Of a stretch of DNA of 64,000 nt, positions 55,424 through 64,000 are shown piece by piece. The notes below the pieces were generated by a model that saw only the letters and a program-made list of their open reading frames with translations, was not told where the DNA came from and ran no database searches. This DNA is from an uncultured Mediterranea sp. GTDB taxonomy: Bacteria > Bacteroidota > Bacteroidia > Bacteroidales > Bacteroidaceae. The position numbers and the translations under genes are program-made. Each line of letters begins with the position of its first letter. Positions within the stretch are counted from its first letter, which is position 1. Location: NCBI RefSeq assembly GCF_902493215.1, contig NZ_CABUOL010000001.1, positions 186,001 through 250,000 on the forward strand, given 5' to 3'.

Positions 55424-56467
55424 TTATTCTACATATTTCGGTGTAAATTCTTCTGGAACAACTCCCCTTCTCTGCCAAACCAAAGTATCTTTAGTAGCAA
55501 CTTGCTTAACTTTAAAATCAATCTGATAATCCAAATAGAGACCATCTCGATCTTTATTCCCCCATGCAAGTTTTTCAGAATCTTTTAAATATTTACCAGA
55601 CCCTGTAGCCGTATATTGACTACTAGCAGATGTTATGGCACATTCTCCTTTTTCATTAAATGTCAGCAATAGATTACAAGTTAAATCTGTGGGAGTTCCG
55701 GCTTCATCAACGTGCTTAACTGTAACCGGGAAAATCACTGAATTCAAAGTTTGAGTCGTAGTCGAACAAATTTCATCCTTCTCCACATTAGGCTGATGAC
55801 GAACGACTGTTGTTGTCTTACCATTTTCTGTTATCTTATCAATGCCTCTACGTAAATAATACGCATGATAGGGATTAATATATTTCACACAATAAAGAAC
55901 ATAATCCATCGGCTTTACGTCCCAATATGAAGAATTAGTACGTACAGGAGTATCACCCTCAATGAGAGGTACACCTGACAATATACGATCTGCACCTGTC
56001 TGATTCTTAATAACAACAGGTATTACGTATGTGTTCTTTAGCGCAGCCGGATCTGCAAAAAAAGCATCAGTCAACTGAACTTCTACACCTCCCTGATGTT
56101 CACCATTAAAATAGATTTTATTATCTGCTAACGAGTAATAATTCTCTGGCATCGGAAGTACACTAGAACCATCTTCGAAAAATAAATTATCACACAATGT
56201 ATTATCTACAGCGATATCCAATTTAATATCACGCCCTTCATAGGCTCCACCCATCGTAGCATAAATTTTACATTTATGCTGATTATCCAAACTTGTGTCA
56301 TAATTATCCTCACCTAGTACAATAGTACGTACAGGATATTGATAAGGGAAGTAGACAGAAACTCCACCTTCATAATCAGGAAAATCGATGTCCCAATTTT
56401 TACATGAAAATAAGGTCAGGCACACTCCGCCTGTCAACAATATCAATAGATTCTTAAGCATTTTCAT
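55424..56467 (-). CDS. DUF1735/DUF5627-type lipoprotein
   Basis: The 347-residue product has a lipoprotein signal (cysteine 22 in LTLFSCKNW). The N-terminal half is DUF1735-like: GGVSVYFPYQYPVRTIVLGEDNY in part, KIYATMGGAYEGRDIKLDIAVDNTL and MPENYYSLADNKIYFNGEHQGGVEVQLTDAFFAD split over residues 36-140, then VIPVVIKNQTGADRILSG. The C-terminal half fits the DUF5627 lipocalin-like partner. Proteins of this kind follow SusD in many loci and are thought to bind glycans at the surface. The gene lies 26 bp after SusD and 19 bp before the GH10-fold gene. The start may be the ATG two codons later. Confidence 0.8.
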   Translation of the reverse strand: MKMLKNLLILLTGGVCLTLFSCKNWDIDFPDYEGGVSVYFPYQYPVRTIVLGEDNYDTSLDNQHKCKIYATMGGAYEGRDIKLDIAVDNTLCDNLFFEDGSSVLPMPENYYSLADNKIYFNGEHQGGVEVQLTDAFFADPAALKNTYVIPVVIKNQTGADRILSGVPLIEGDTPVRTNSSYWDVKPMDYVLYCVKYINPYHAYYLRRGIDKITENGKTTTVVRHQPNVEKDEICSTTTQTLNSVIFPVTVKHVDEAGTPTDLTCNLLLTFNEKGECAITSASSQYTATGSGKYLKDSEKLAWGNKDRDGLYLDYQIDFKVKQVATKDTLVWQRRGVVPEEFTPKYVE

Positions 56468-56493
56468 ATCTAATCTAAATTTAATGGATTAAT

Positions 56494-58287
56494 TTACCAA
56501 CCTGCATTCTGTTCCAAACTATTATATTTCTGAGTTTCACTATATGGAATAGGACCATAATACATATAGTCTTTATATCTACGTTCTTCTGCATCAAAAG
56601 GCAAATAAACTAACGAGCCTGCTCCTTCTACCTTCTGAATTTCAACCCCCTCTGCAGTTTCATTAAGTTCCTCAAGTCCAACCTTCCAACGACGTAAATC
56701 CCAAAAACGGAAATTTTCAAAACAAAGTTCCAAACGACGTTCATTACGAATCAATTCACGCATTTTATCCTTATTATTTTTGGCTTCTTCCAAATAAGGA
56801 TCACCATTCATCACACCTATACCAGCTCGTGAACGAATCGCCTTTATTACATCATAAGCAGAATAATTATGTGCTCCCTTACCTAAAGGTCCCCAAGCCT
56901 CATTGGCAGCCTCTGCATATGCTAAGAATATTTCCGTATAACGAATAAATGCAGTATAGTGCTTTTGCGTACTTGTTGAATTGGGAGTAAGATTAATATC
57001 TGAACGTAACTGCTTACGCAAATAGTACCCTGTACGAGTAGACTTTCCATTCTCTCCATTCAAACGGTCTAAATTATCTCCGTAAACACCCGTTATAATA
57101 ACACTATTCTTCACCCCTTGTGTTTCACCATTCACCAATACATAGGTTTTCAATCGAGGATCACGATTTTCATACGGCTGAGTGGAGTCAAAAAATCCAC
57201 GAGGATCATCTATAGGGTACCCATTTGCCATCGGGAAAGCATCTACCAAGTTTTGGGTCGGATTTACTCTTCCTTTTCCATAAATTGAAGGAGGATAATT
57301 ATCTGCTTCACGAGTATTATTATCCGAGATACGACCGCGCCATAGAATTTCTTGTGGATTATCACCTGCAGACAAGTTAGCAATCTCATTTACATTTGTG
57401 TACCAAGTCCACCCATCCATATCCATACCAGAAACACCTCCAATACGATCGAGTACTATAGCTGCATTATCGGCTACATTTTCCCACGTAATTCCAGACC
57501 CCTCACTAAATGCAGGACTAGCGGCCATCAATAAAAGTTGAGTCCGAATAGCTTCAATTATACGATTACTAATTCTCCCCTTCATATGTTGGCCAAAAGC
57601 ACGATTATAGCTTTCAACATTAGCACCTTCCTGAATATATTTCTCAGGAATTTCATTAACAGAAGATACATCTCCAAAGTCTAGAGGCAGTAACTCCATT
57701 GCTTGATTCATATCAGCCAATACCTGTTCTACGCATTTCTGATAGCTATCTCGTGGTTTATTAAAATCTGAGCTAGCATCTTCTGCTTCTAAATGTAAAG
57801 GTACTCCTAATAGTTCTCCGCTGCTAGTTTTTCCGGCATGAGTTTGAAGCAAGAAAAAAGTATGCAATGCACGCATGGCATAACACTCTCCTTTATAATG
57901 CATATAAAACATTTTATTGGCAGATTCATCTTCTGCCCAAGTAATTTGGTCAATATGCTTTAAGACCAAGTTTATATTTTGTATTGCATAATAATGTTTT
58001 TTCCATCGGGATAAAGGGTCGCTATTAGAAGCCCAACTTCCTGTTGCCATTTTAAGATAACTATTATTAATATCGTTTGAAACAGCATCGTCAGTTGCTA
58101 AATCACTCTGCGGAGCAGTAGTATATGGCAATAAAGCATAAGCTTGCCCCAAAATTCCCTGCGCAAAAGTTGGCTGGCTATGCATCATGTTTTCATCATA
58201 TATATTTTCCAAAGCTGGTTCAAACATGTCATCGCACGAACTTAGCAAAGGGATACAAAACAGCAATATTATCAGTTTACTTTTCAT
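56494..58287 (-). CDS. SusD/RagB-family outer-membrane lipoprotein (second pair)
   Basis: The 597-residue product has a lipoprotein signal (LLSSCDDMFEP, cysteine 18) and the SusD superfamily layout: TPR-like helices with YKGECYAMRALHTFFLLQTHAGKTSSGELLGVPL in part, YTEIFLAYAEAANEAWGPLGKG, IRSRAGIG, and ELIRNERRLELCFENFRFWDLRRWK near the end. SusD proteins lid the SusC channel and deliver oligosaccharides. It lies 19 bp after the short SusC and is followed by the DUF1735 gene; the pair would move products of surface cleavage into the periplasm. Confidence 0.94.
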   Translation of the reverse strand: MKSKLIILLFCIPLLSSCDDMFEPALENIYDENMMHSQPTFAQGILGQAYALLPYTTAPQSDLATDDAVSNDINNSYLKMATGSWASNSDPLSRWKKHYYAIQNINLVLKHIDQITWAEDESANKMFYMHYKGECYAMRALHTFFLLQTHAGKTSSGELLGVPLHLEAEDASSDFNKPRDSYQKCVEQVLADMNQAMELLPLDFGDVSSVNEIPEKYIQEGANVESYNRAFGQHMKGRISNRIIEAIRTQLLLMAASPAFSEGSGITWENVADNAAIVLDRIGGVSGMDMDGWTWYTNVNEIANLSAGDNPQEILWRGRISDNNTREADNYPPSIYGKGRVNPTQNLVDAFPMANGYPIDDPRGFFDSTQPYENRDPRLKTYVLVNGETQGVKNSVIITGVYGDNLDRLNGENGKSTRTGYYLRKQLRSDINLTPNSTSTQKHYTAFIRYTEIFLAYAEAANEAWGPLGKGAHNYSAYDVIKAIRSRAGIGVMNGDPYLEEAKNNKDKMRELIRNERRLELCFENFRFWDLRRWKVGLEELNETAEGVEIQKVEGAGSLVYLPFDAEERRYKDYMYYGPIPYSETQKYNSLEQNAGW

Positions 58288-58306
58288 ATTTCTTGTAATT
58301 TTTGAT

Positions 58307-61138
58307 TTAGAAAGTTGCTTTTATACCCAAATTATAAAAACGAGTTTGAGGCGCTGAACCTATATTAGTTTCAAAATGTTCCCGTTCCTTCGAAATAGTC
58401 AATAAGTTTGCTCCACTCACATAAGCAGAAAGAGCATTAATTTTCTTTCCACGCAGCATTTTCTTAGGAAGATCATATGTCAACTGAATTTTGGCTATAT
58501 CAAAACGACTCTTATTACATAACCAAAACGTTGAACTCGTAAAATTATTATTTCCATTTCCTGTAGTTAGACGTGGATATGTGGCTGTAGCTGCCGTTTC
58601 GGGTGTCCAACGTCCACGTACTACTTTTGAATATTTATCTTCACCAGATATCCAATAATAATCTTGATTATTTTTAAGAAATTGACCTCCTATATATCCA
58701 GTCCCCAACACAAATAATGTAAAGTTCTTATACTTAGCAGTCAGATTAAGTCCCATTGTGAAGGGTGAATTAGATTGTCCCAAAGCTACTTGGTCTTTTG
58801 AATCAATCACATTATCATTATTCTGGTCTTTATATCTCAAATCACCAGGTTTAGGGACTCCTCCACCTAAAGTTGTCTGAGAAGGAGCAGAAGCTATCTC
58901 ATCCTCTGTATTAAAGAAGCCTAAGCATTCATATCCCCAGATAGTACTTAGCTCTTTACCTTGGCGATATTGATAAGTATATTCATAATTACTATCGTCT
59001 CTACGAGTTGCTTTCGTCACATAATAAGTACCATTGATACCTGCTGAGAAATCCACCTCACCCAAACGAGTCTTATAATTTAACGAGAAGTCAAATCCCA
59101 TTCTACGATCATTATTATAATTAATATAAGGAAGAATATTTTGCTCATCCGAATAATCAAAATAACTTGGGAATAAATTGGAGGACTGTATAATACTTCC
59201 TTCAAGAGAATTAATAAAGAAAGAAGCATCAGCTGTCAATGTGCGATTCCACAAAGAAGTCCGGACATTTGTAGAGAATTCCTTTCGTTTAATAAATGTC
59301 AGATCTTCATTACTTCCTCGTAAAGCATAACTCAATTTCATGCTACCACCATCATACCATCCCCAACTAGATCCAGCTAAATTATAACCACCTTTATACA
59401 TGTAATAGTCAATTCCTATATCCGTATTCAGAATGCTACCACTTGCACTAATCATCAACTCATCTACAACAGAACCTTTCAAGAAATCTTCTTCAGCTAA
59501 ATTCCATCCAATAGTCAATGATGGAGAAAAAGCATTACGATGTCCCTCTGCCAAACGGGCTGAATGAATCAAAGAGCCACCGAACTCTGCATAATATTTA
59601 TGTTGGTAATTATACGAAGTTTGTATGCCAAGATTTGCATTACAAGTTCGGTGATATTCCCCAGAGAATGTCTGTTGAAAACCGCTGACTAATAACATTG
59701 CATCCAGTTGATGACTTCTATTAAACACTCGATTATAATCAAAATGTGCATTAAAAGATACCGTTCGGTCAGAAACGCTACCACTAATATTCTGTTTCCC
59801 AGAATTTTCATCATTAGTAGCACTCTTTTCTAGACCAATAATCATATCCTGTCCATTGTAGTTTCCCCAAGTGGGAATAAAGGTTGCATATTTTCGATCA
59901 TACTTCGTATTATAGGAAGTGGCATAATCCATCGAGAATTGTGTATGAAATGATAAACCATTTAGCACTTTTCCTAAATCAATATTTACACCTGCATCAA
60001 ATTGGAGATTACGTTTCGTAGAACTACTCTTACCAGCAGCATAATAATCGGCAAATACATTTGTCAAATCCTGCTGGGTTCCTGCCAAGAAATATTTTCC
60101 ATCAATAATATTATTGGAAGTCTTTAACAAATCCCATATGGCTGTAGCATTAGGATCAATCATACTAAGCGGAATCAAAGGAGATATACGGTTAGGGCGG
60201 AATGTAGATGCCAACTCCCAATAATTTCCTCCGACAGTACCTTTTGAATTAGCAAAAGAAACGTTAGAATTAACATAAGCCGAAACAAACTCATTGATAT
60301 TCACATCAACATTGCCACGCACGCTAAACCGATCATTCCGATTATATTTACCTTGGCCAAAATTCATTTGACTACCATTATTAAAATAACTAATGTTCGC
60401 ATAGAAACGAGCACGTTCACTTCCAGCCGTAAGCTCTGCAGTAACATCCGACCGGTTATAAGCCTTTCGGATATAATCCGACGAATAGAAATCAACATTC
60501 GGATAACGATAAGGATTTATTCCCGTACTCGAATAATAGATCTCATTAGCACCATACTTCGGTTCCAATCCATCATTCTGAAGAGCCTCATTATAAAGCG
60601 TCATATATTCAGCAGAACCTAAATATTCTGGATAAGCTTTAGCTACATTCCAACCCGTATTAGCACGTACATCAATCTTCAATGAAGAAATCTTACCACG
60701 CTTGGTTGTTACAAGAATAGCACCTTCGGCAGCACGGCTACCATAAAGTACCACGGCCTGAGCCCCCTTTAAAAAAGTAATGCTTTCGATTTCATCAGGC
60801 TTCACAGAACTCAAATCACGTGGTGCACCATCAACCAAAGCCAAATAGTCATTTAAGCCCCAAAGAAGACTATTATGCCAACCACCTACAAATGCCTGCA
60901 TATTGTCCAATGTACCAGTATAATAATTCTTCTCCATCAAATCTTCTACATTAACAACCGATACACCTCCCAATCGATCTTTAGATGCTATTTTACGATA
61001 AGCAATTTGCATTTCTTTATTATCAGGAATCACCAACGAATCTCCTATCAACTCATTGTCACTTTGAGCTCCTATTGGATTCCATGCAGATACCAACAAC
61101 AAAGATAATGAAAGAAGTTTTTTATGTATATGTTTCAT
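58307..61138 (-). CDS. SusC/RagA TonB-dependent transporter, short form
   Basis: The 943-residue product has a signal peptide (MKHIHKKLLSLSLLLVSAWN) and a plug region with NMQAFVGGWHNSLLWGLNDYLALVDGAPRDL, IESITFLKGAQAVVLYGSRAAEGAILVTTKRG, given here in part, followed by a 22-strand-type barrel ending in F. The usual carboxypeptidase-regulatory-like domain at the N-terminus of SusC (GxVxDxxGxPLxGxxV) is missing; only about 25 residues separate the signal peptide from the plug-like part (IPDNKEMQIAYRKIASKD). The plug motif VDGxP is present as VDGAP. It lies 26 bp after the first SusD and 19 bp before the second. No TonB box is identified. Confidence 0.9.
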   Translation of the reverse strand: MKHIHKKLLSLSLLLVSAWNPIGAQSDNELIGDSLVIPDNKEMQIAYRKIASKDRLGGVSVVNVEDLMEKNYYTGTLDNMQAFVGGWHNSLLWGLNDYLALVDGAPRDLSSVKPDEIESITFLKGAQAVVLYGSRAAEGAILVTTKRGKISSLKIDVRANTGWNVAKAYPEYLGSAEYMTLYNEALQNDGLEPKYGANEIYYSSTGINPYRYPNVDFYSSDYIRKAYNRSDVTAELTAGSERARFYANISYFNNGSQMNFGQGKYNRNDRFSVRGNVDVNINEFVSAYVNSNVSFANSKGTVGGNYWELASTFRPNRISPLIPLSMIDPNATAIWDLLKTSNNIIDGKYFLAGTQQDLTNVFADYYAAGKSSSTKRNLQFDAGVNIDLGKVLNGLSFHTQFSMDYATSYNTKYDRKYATFIPTWGNYNGQDMIIGLEKSATNDENSGKQNISGSVSDRTVSFNAHFDYNRVFNRSHQLDAMLLVSGFQQTFSGEYHRTCNANLGIQTSYNYQHKYYAEFGGSLIHSARLAEGHRNAFSPSLTIGWNLAEEDFLKGSVVDELMISASGSILNTDIGIDYYMYKGGYNLAGSSWGWYDGGSMKLSYALRGSNEDLTFIKRKEFSTNVRTSLWNRTLTADASFFINSLEGSIIQSSNLFPSYFDYSDEQNILPYINYNNDRRMGFDFSLNYKTRLGEVDFSAGINGTYYVTKATRRDDSNYEYTYQYRQGKELSTIWGYECLGFFNTEDEIASAPSQTTLGGGVPKPGDLRYKDQNNDNVIDSKDQVALGQSNSPFTMGLNLTAKYKNFTLFVLGTGYIGGQFLKNNQDYYWISGEDKYSKVVRGRWTPETAATATYPRLTTGNGNNNFTSSTFWLCNKSRFDIAKIQLTYDLPKKMLRGKKINALSAYVSGANLLTISKEREHFETNIGSAPQTRFYNLGIKATF

Positions 61139-61164
61139 TTCTGTTCACTTTTATAGTTAATACA

Positions 61165-63129
61165 TTACCAGCCAGGATTTTGTGGGAATTCCGGATACAA
61201 ATACACATCATCATTAGGAAGAGGAAGCCAGTAATGCTTTACTCCATATACACGTTTAAGAATTACTTCTTCCCTCCAATTGGCCACACGAGCATTACGA
61301 GGATCATTATTTTCAAAGAAATCATCATCCTCTAAACGATCAAATTCTTGAGATGTTTTAATATTATAAGGATACTCTGTCAAAAGTAACCATCGCTGTA
61401 AATCGTTAAAACGAAAACCTTCGAATGATAATTCTACAGCTCTTTCACGACGAACTTCATCCATGAATTTATGCGGATCGCTTACGTAAGATGCAGCAAC
61501 ATGTCCCGCTCCACAACGATCTCGAATAACATTAATTACCTCTTCAGCTGTTTTACTAAAATTACTAGCTTTATAAGAAGCCCCACTGATAGCAGCACCT
61601 GCTTCTGCATACATTAGATAAATATCAGCCAAACGCATATAAGAAGCATGCGTTTGGAATGCTTGAGCATCCGTATAAGCCAAATCATGTTTATTTGCTG
61701 TATGAGGAACTAATTTATGAATAAAATAGCCGGTACGACTTCCTAACACAACATCCCTCATCTTTCCATTTGTACTCAATGTACAATATGTGAAATCATA
61801 ATCCGGATTATCCTTCGTCAAATTCTTATTTAAGTATTTGAAACCATCAAACATAAAATCATGATAAAAACGAGGATCGCGTCCCTTGAAAGGATGTTCT
61901 TTATCAAAACCAGAATTAGGATCATCCAATGGAAGCCCATTAGCCATACCATAATAATTCACATAATTAGCAGTAGGCATTTTTATGTTATTACCTCTGA
62001 CACCTAAACCATTCATTTTAGGACCATATTGAGTTACAAATCCCCATAAACTTGTATTATTTGAACTCAACAATCCTCTAAAAATGGCTTCGGTAGTACC
62101 TGGCATTTTCCAATTCTGCTTAAGAGTATAAAATACATCCGTATAACAATTTGCCGCAGACTTAGATTTCTCATGATCATAAATATTATCATATTTAAAT
62201 TCTGCAAGTGCATACTGAGTTTGGCCACTTTCTACCAAAGTCAACAATTCTCCAAATGCTTCAGCTGCTTTTTTAGCATAATCCTTATTATAATCGTAAG
62301 TTTTTGTTCCCCCCAGTTGGGCTCCATGTTCCATCAAAGGGCTAGCAGCCCACAAATAAACCCTACCGAGATAACCCAAAGCCATAATCTTATTTATACG
62401 AAGGTCATTTTTCCCCAAAGTATTTTTCCCAACCTCTGTATCATCCCAATTTATTGGCAACAAATCGGCTGCACGACGAAAATCAGCAGCGCATCGATCT
62501 GCACACTCTTGATACGACAAGCGAGGCAATTTCAATTCTTCAGAAGGACCAAATGTTCTATCGACATAGGGTAAACCACCTACCCATTGTATCATTTCTT
62601 CATGCCACCAAGCACGAAAGAAATATAATTGACCTTCAATCAAATCCCGTTCTTCTTGAGTTGCATCCACCAACTTGTCCAGATTCTCCAACCCTAGGTT
62701 TGCCTTACGTATACAATACCAAGCATTTTGCCACAAGGCCTGCAAACGTACCTTATTATGTCCGTCAAGTCGTGTCGGATCCGATTTTGAGTTATAAAGC
62801 CAAGTTTGATTATCATTCAACCACTGCCGGAAATTACCCAAATCAAATTGATTCGTAATTTTACTATCACCCCAACTGACATTTTGAATCTCATCTTCAC
62901 CGAAATTATGATCTGCAGTACCTCCTCCTGCTTTCTGCTTATCAGGTATAGCATTATACATTTCTTCAATATATCCTTGGAAATTGAAGAAATTCTTAAA
63001 AGCGTCATCACTTGAGACTATAGCATCTACCTCCCTGTCCAAATATGCCGTACACCCACTGAAAACAATGGAAGAACAGGCGAACGAAAACACATATAAT
63101 GATCTAGCAAATAATCTTTTTATTTCCAT
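61165..63129 (-). CDS. SusD/RagB-family outer-membrane lipoprotein (first pair)
   Basis: The 654-residue product has a lipoprotein signal ending VFSGC (cysteine 26). Superfamily features are RKANLGLENLDKLVDATQEERDLIEGQLYFFRAWWHEEMIQWVGGLPYVDRTF in pieces, YMRLADIYLMYAEAGAA, VINVIRDRCG and VRRERAVELSFEGFRFNDLQRW, ending with LYPEFPQNPGW. It is longer than the second SusD and only distantly similar, so the two SusC/D pairs are not a recent duplication. It starts 14 bp after the first SusC. Confidence 0.93.
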   Translation of the reverse strand: MEIKRLFARSLYVFSFACSSIVFSGCTAYLDREVDAIVSSDDAFKNFFNFQGYIEEMYNAIPDKQKAGGGTADHNFGEDEIQNVSWGDSKITNQFDLGNFRQWLNDNQTWLYNSKSDPTRLDGHNKVRLQALWQNAWYCIRKANLGLENLDKLVDATQEERDLIEGQLYFFRAWWHEEMIQWVGGLPYVDRTFGPSEELKLPRLSYQECADRCAADFRRAADLLPINWDDTEVGKNTLGKNDLRINKIMALGYLGRVYLWAASPLMEHGAQLGGTKTYDYNKDYAKKAAEAFGELLTLVESGQTQYALAEFKYDNIYDHEKSKSAANCYTDVFYTLKQNWKMPGTTEAIFRGLLSSNNTSLWGFVTQYGPKMNGLGVRGNNIKMPTANYVNYYGMANGLPLDDPNSGFDKEHPFKGRDPRFYHDFMFDGFKYLNKNLTKDNPDYDFTYCTLSTNGKMRDVVLGSRTGYFIHKLVPHTANKHDLAYTDAQAFQTHASYMRLADIYLMYAEAGAAISGASYKASNFSKTAEEVINVIRDRCGAGHVAASYVSDPHKFMDEVRRERAVELSFEGFRFNDLQRWLLLTEYPYNIKTSQEFDRLEDDDFFENNDPRNARVANWREEVILKRVYGVKHYWLPLPNDDVYLYPEFPQNPGW

Positions 63130-63143
63130 ACTTACATTTTAAA

Positions 63144-64000
63144 TTATAATGAAAATTTCACGCCCAAATTTACACGTTTCATGATAGGATAAGCTCCAGA
63201 ACTAGTACTTGCGCCCGTGAAATTACCTTCACGATCATCAGGCATACGTGACCACATCCATAAATTATTACCGCTAATGAAAAGTCGTAAATTGGAAACA
63301 CCAATCTGACGGGTCCAATTATTTTTAAATGTATAAGAAACTTCCACGTTTTTCAAACGTATAAAAGAAGCATCATATACATACTGGGTCCCATTGTAAG
63401 CAGCTACCGGCTTAGTCAACCAACGGGGAGTTACAAAATCTGCAGAGTTTCCAGCCTCAGCCCACCAAGTACCTGTATCAAACACTACATTATAACGATT
63501 ATTGAAACAATTCAATTGTACAGCTCGACTTACATTGTTCACACCATAAAATTGAGCAAAACAACTGAAGCCTTTCCATTCAAAGCCAATAGTCGCATTA
63601 TAAGTATTTTGTGGAGTAGTAGGATGTCCATACGGTGCCTGATCATCCTGATTTATCACTCCATCACCATTGAAATCTATAATGTAATAATCACCTGGAA
63701 TACGACTTTCATTATTAGAATCATGCTTAGGACTTCCATATAATTCATCATATGAACCAATAAATCCATCATCCAAATAATAACGTCCTTGCCCCATAGG
63801 ATAACCTGCAGCTTGACGATAACTCGGTAAAAGAGGCATATCATCTTTTACAATTACCTTATTTTCGGCATGTGTCATGCTCATATTAGCCCACAAACGC
63901 ATTCCATTCTCCAATTTCTTGTTAAAACGTAATTCCAACTCATAACCTTTGGTATTTACTTTACCCTTATTAATTGTGGCTGGCGTTGCTCCAAAATAGG
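63144..64000 (-). CDS. SusC/RagA TonB-dependent transporter, C-terminal part (5' end outside window)
   Basis: The frame stays open to the window edge and covers the last 285 or so residues of a SusC. Visible are INKGKVNTKGYELELRFN, split as INKGKVNTKG and YELELRFN, typical of SusC barrels; YYIIDFNGDGVINQDDQAPYG, in part, a calcium-binding-like DxNxDG loop seen in many SusC proteins; FIRLKNVEVSYTF; and ISGNNLWMWSR. The last residue is leucine after FS, in place of the more common terminal aromatic. It pairs with the SusD gene 14 bp downstream. The promoter of the locus must lie beyond this edge. Confidence 0.93.
   Translation of the reverse strand, partial: YFGATPATINKGKVNTKGYELELRFNKKLENGMRLWANMSMTHAENKVIVKDDMPLLPSYRQAAGYPMGQGRYYLDDGFIGSYDELYGSPKHDSNNESRIPGDYYIIDFNGDGVINQDDQAPYGHPTTPQNTYNATIGFEWKGFSCFAQFYGVNNVSRAVQLNCFNNRYNVVFDTGTWWAEAGNSADFVTPRWLTKPVAAYNGTQYVYDASFIRLKNVEVSYTFKNNWTRQIGVSNLRLFISGNNLWMWSRMPDDREGNFTGASTSSGAYPIMKRVNLGVKFSL

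Noticed and set aside
43116..64000. Polysaccharide locus as a mobile element
   Set aside because: No integrase, relaxase, transposase or attachment site is visible; only a composition difference, which was reported instead.

Overview
The window is chromosomal DNA of a gut-type Bacteroidales, most likely Bacteroides or a close relative. The evidence is SusC/SusD pairs, secreted lipoproteins, BACON domains and HU-HIG-type DNA-binding proteins. Promoters fit the Bacteroides consensus (TTTG, 19-20 bp, TAnnTTTG), and the Suf genes sit beside rimP-nusA-infB-cvpA. By eye, base composition is GC-rich in the housekeeping part and clearly AT-rich from about 48.7 kb to the end.

1-31 kb is a mosaic of core and envelope genes: the end of an alpha-2-macroglobulin-like protein, fucO, recO, tRNA-Glu, rpsT, gyrB, a secreted retropepsin-like protein, a small operon (DUF3109, lipoprotein, DUF3784), gpmI, a secreted GH31 enzyme, a TlpA-like lipid/periplasmic protein, a CorA-type transporter, rnhB, a 1431-residue C1-peptidase/LamG/PKD protein, a LysO-like exporter, two beta-propeller lipoproteins, a membrane pyrophosphatase, an HU-like protein and an unrecognised lipoprotein/membrane-protein pair. 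31-42.5 kb holds ybjQ-like and the minus-strand series rimP-nusA-infB-cvpA-sufB-sufC-sufD-sufS, linking translation/transcription factors with Fe-S cluster assembly.

43-64 kb is one long minus-strand polysaccharide utilization locus. From its promoter side it reads SusC (cut by the window edge), SusD, a short SusC, SusD, a DUF1735 lipoprotein, a GH10-fold lipoprotein that has lost both catalytic glutamates, an internal terminator, then a beta-helix lyase-like lipoprotein, a heparinase II/III-like protein, a PL8, an alginate-lyase-fold protein and a second PL8. Four or five lyase folds and no sulfatase in view suggest a uronic-acid polysaccharide, possibly unsulfated; the substrate is not determined. 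No regulator, integrase or transposase is present.

The most unusual signal is between genes. Five intergenic regions (7.9, 9.8, 14.0, 29.6 and 42.9 kb) each carry a tandem array of imperfect dyads. The sequence is private to each locus, yet all five arrays share the same 22-bp period, two helical turns. In at least two arrays the arms change in a compensating way between units. Other intergenic spaces hold dispersed inverted repeats of several families, one of which brackets the lipoprotein pair at 24.4-26.8 kb as direct copies.
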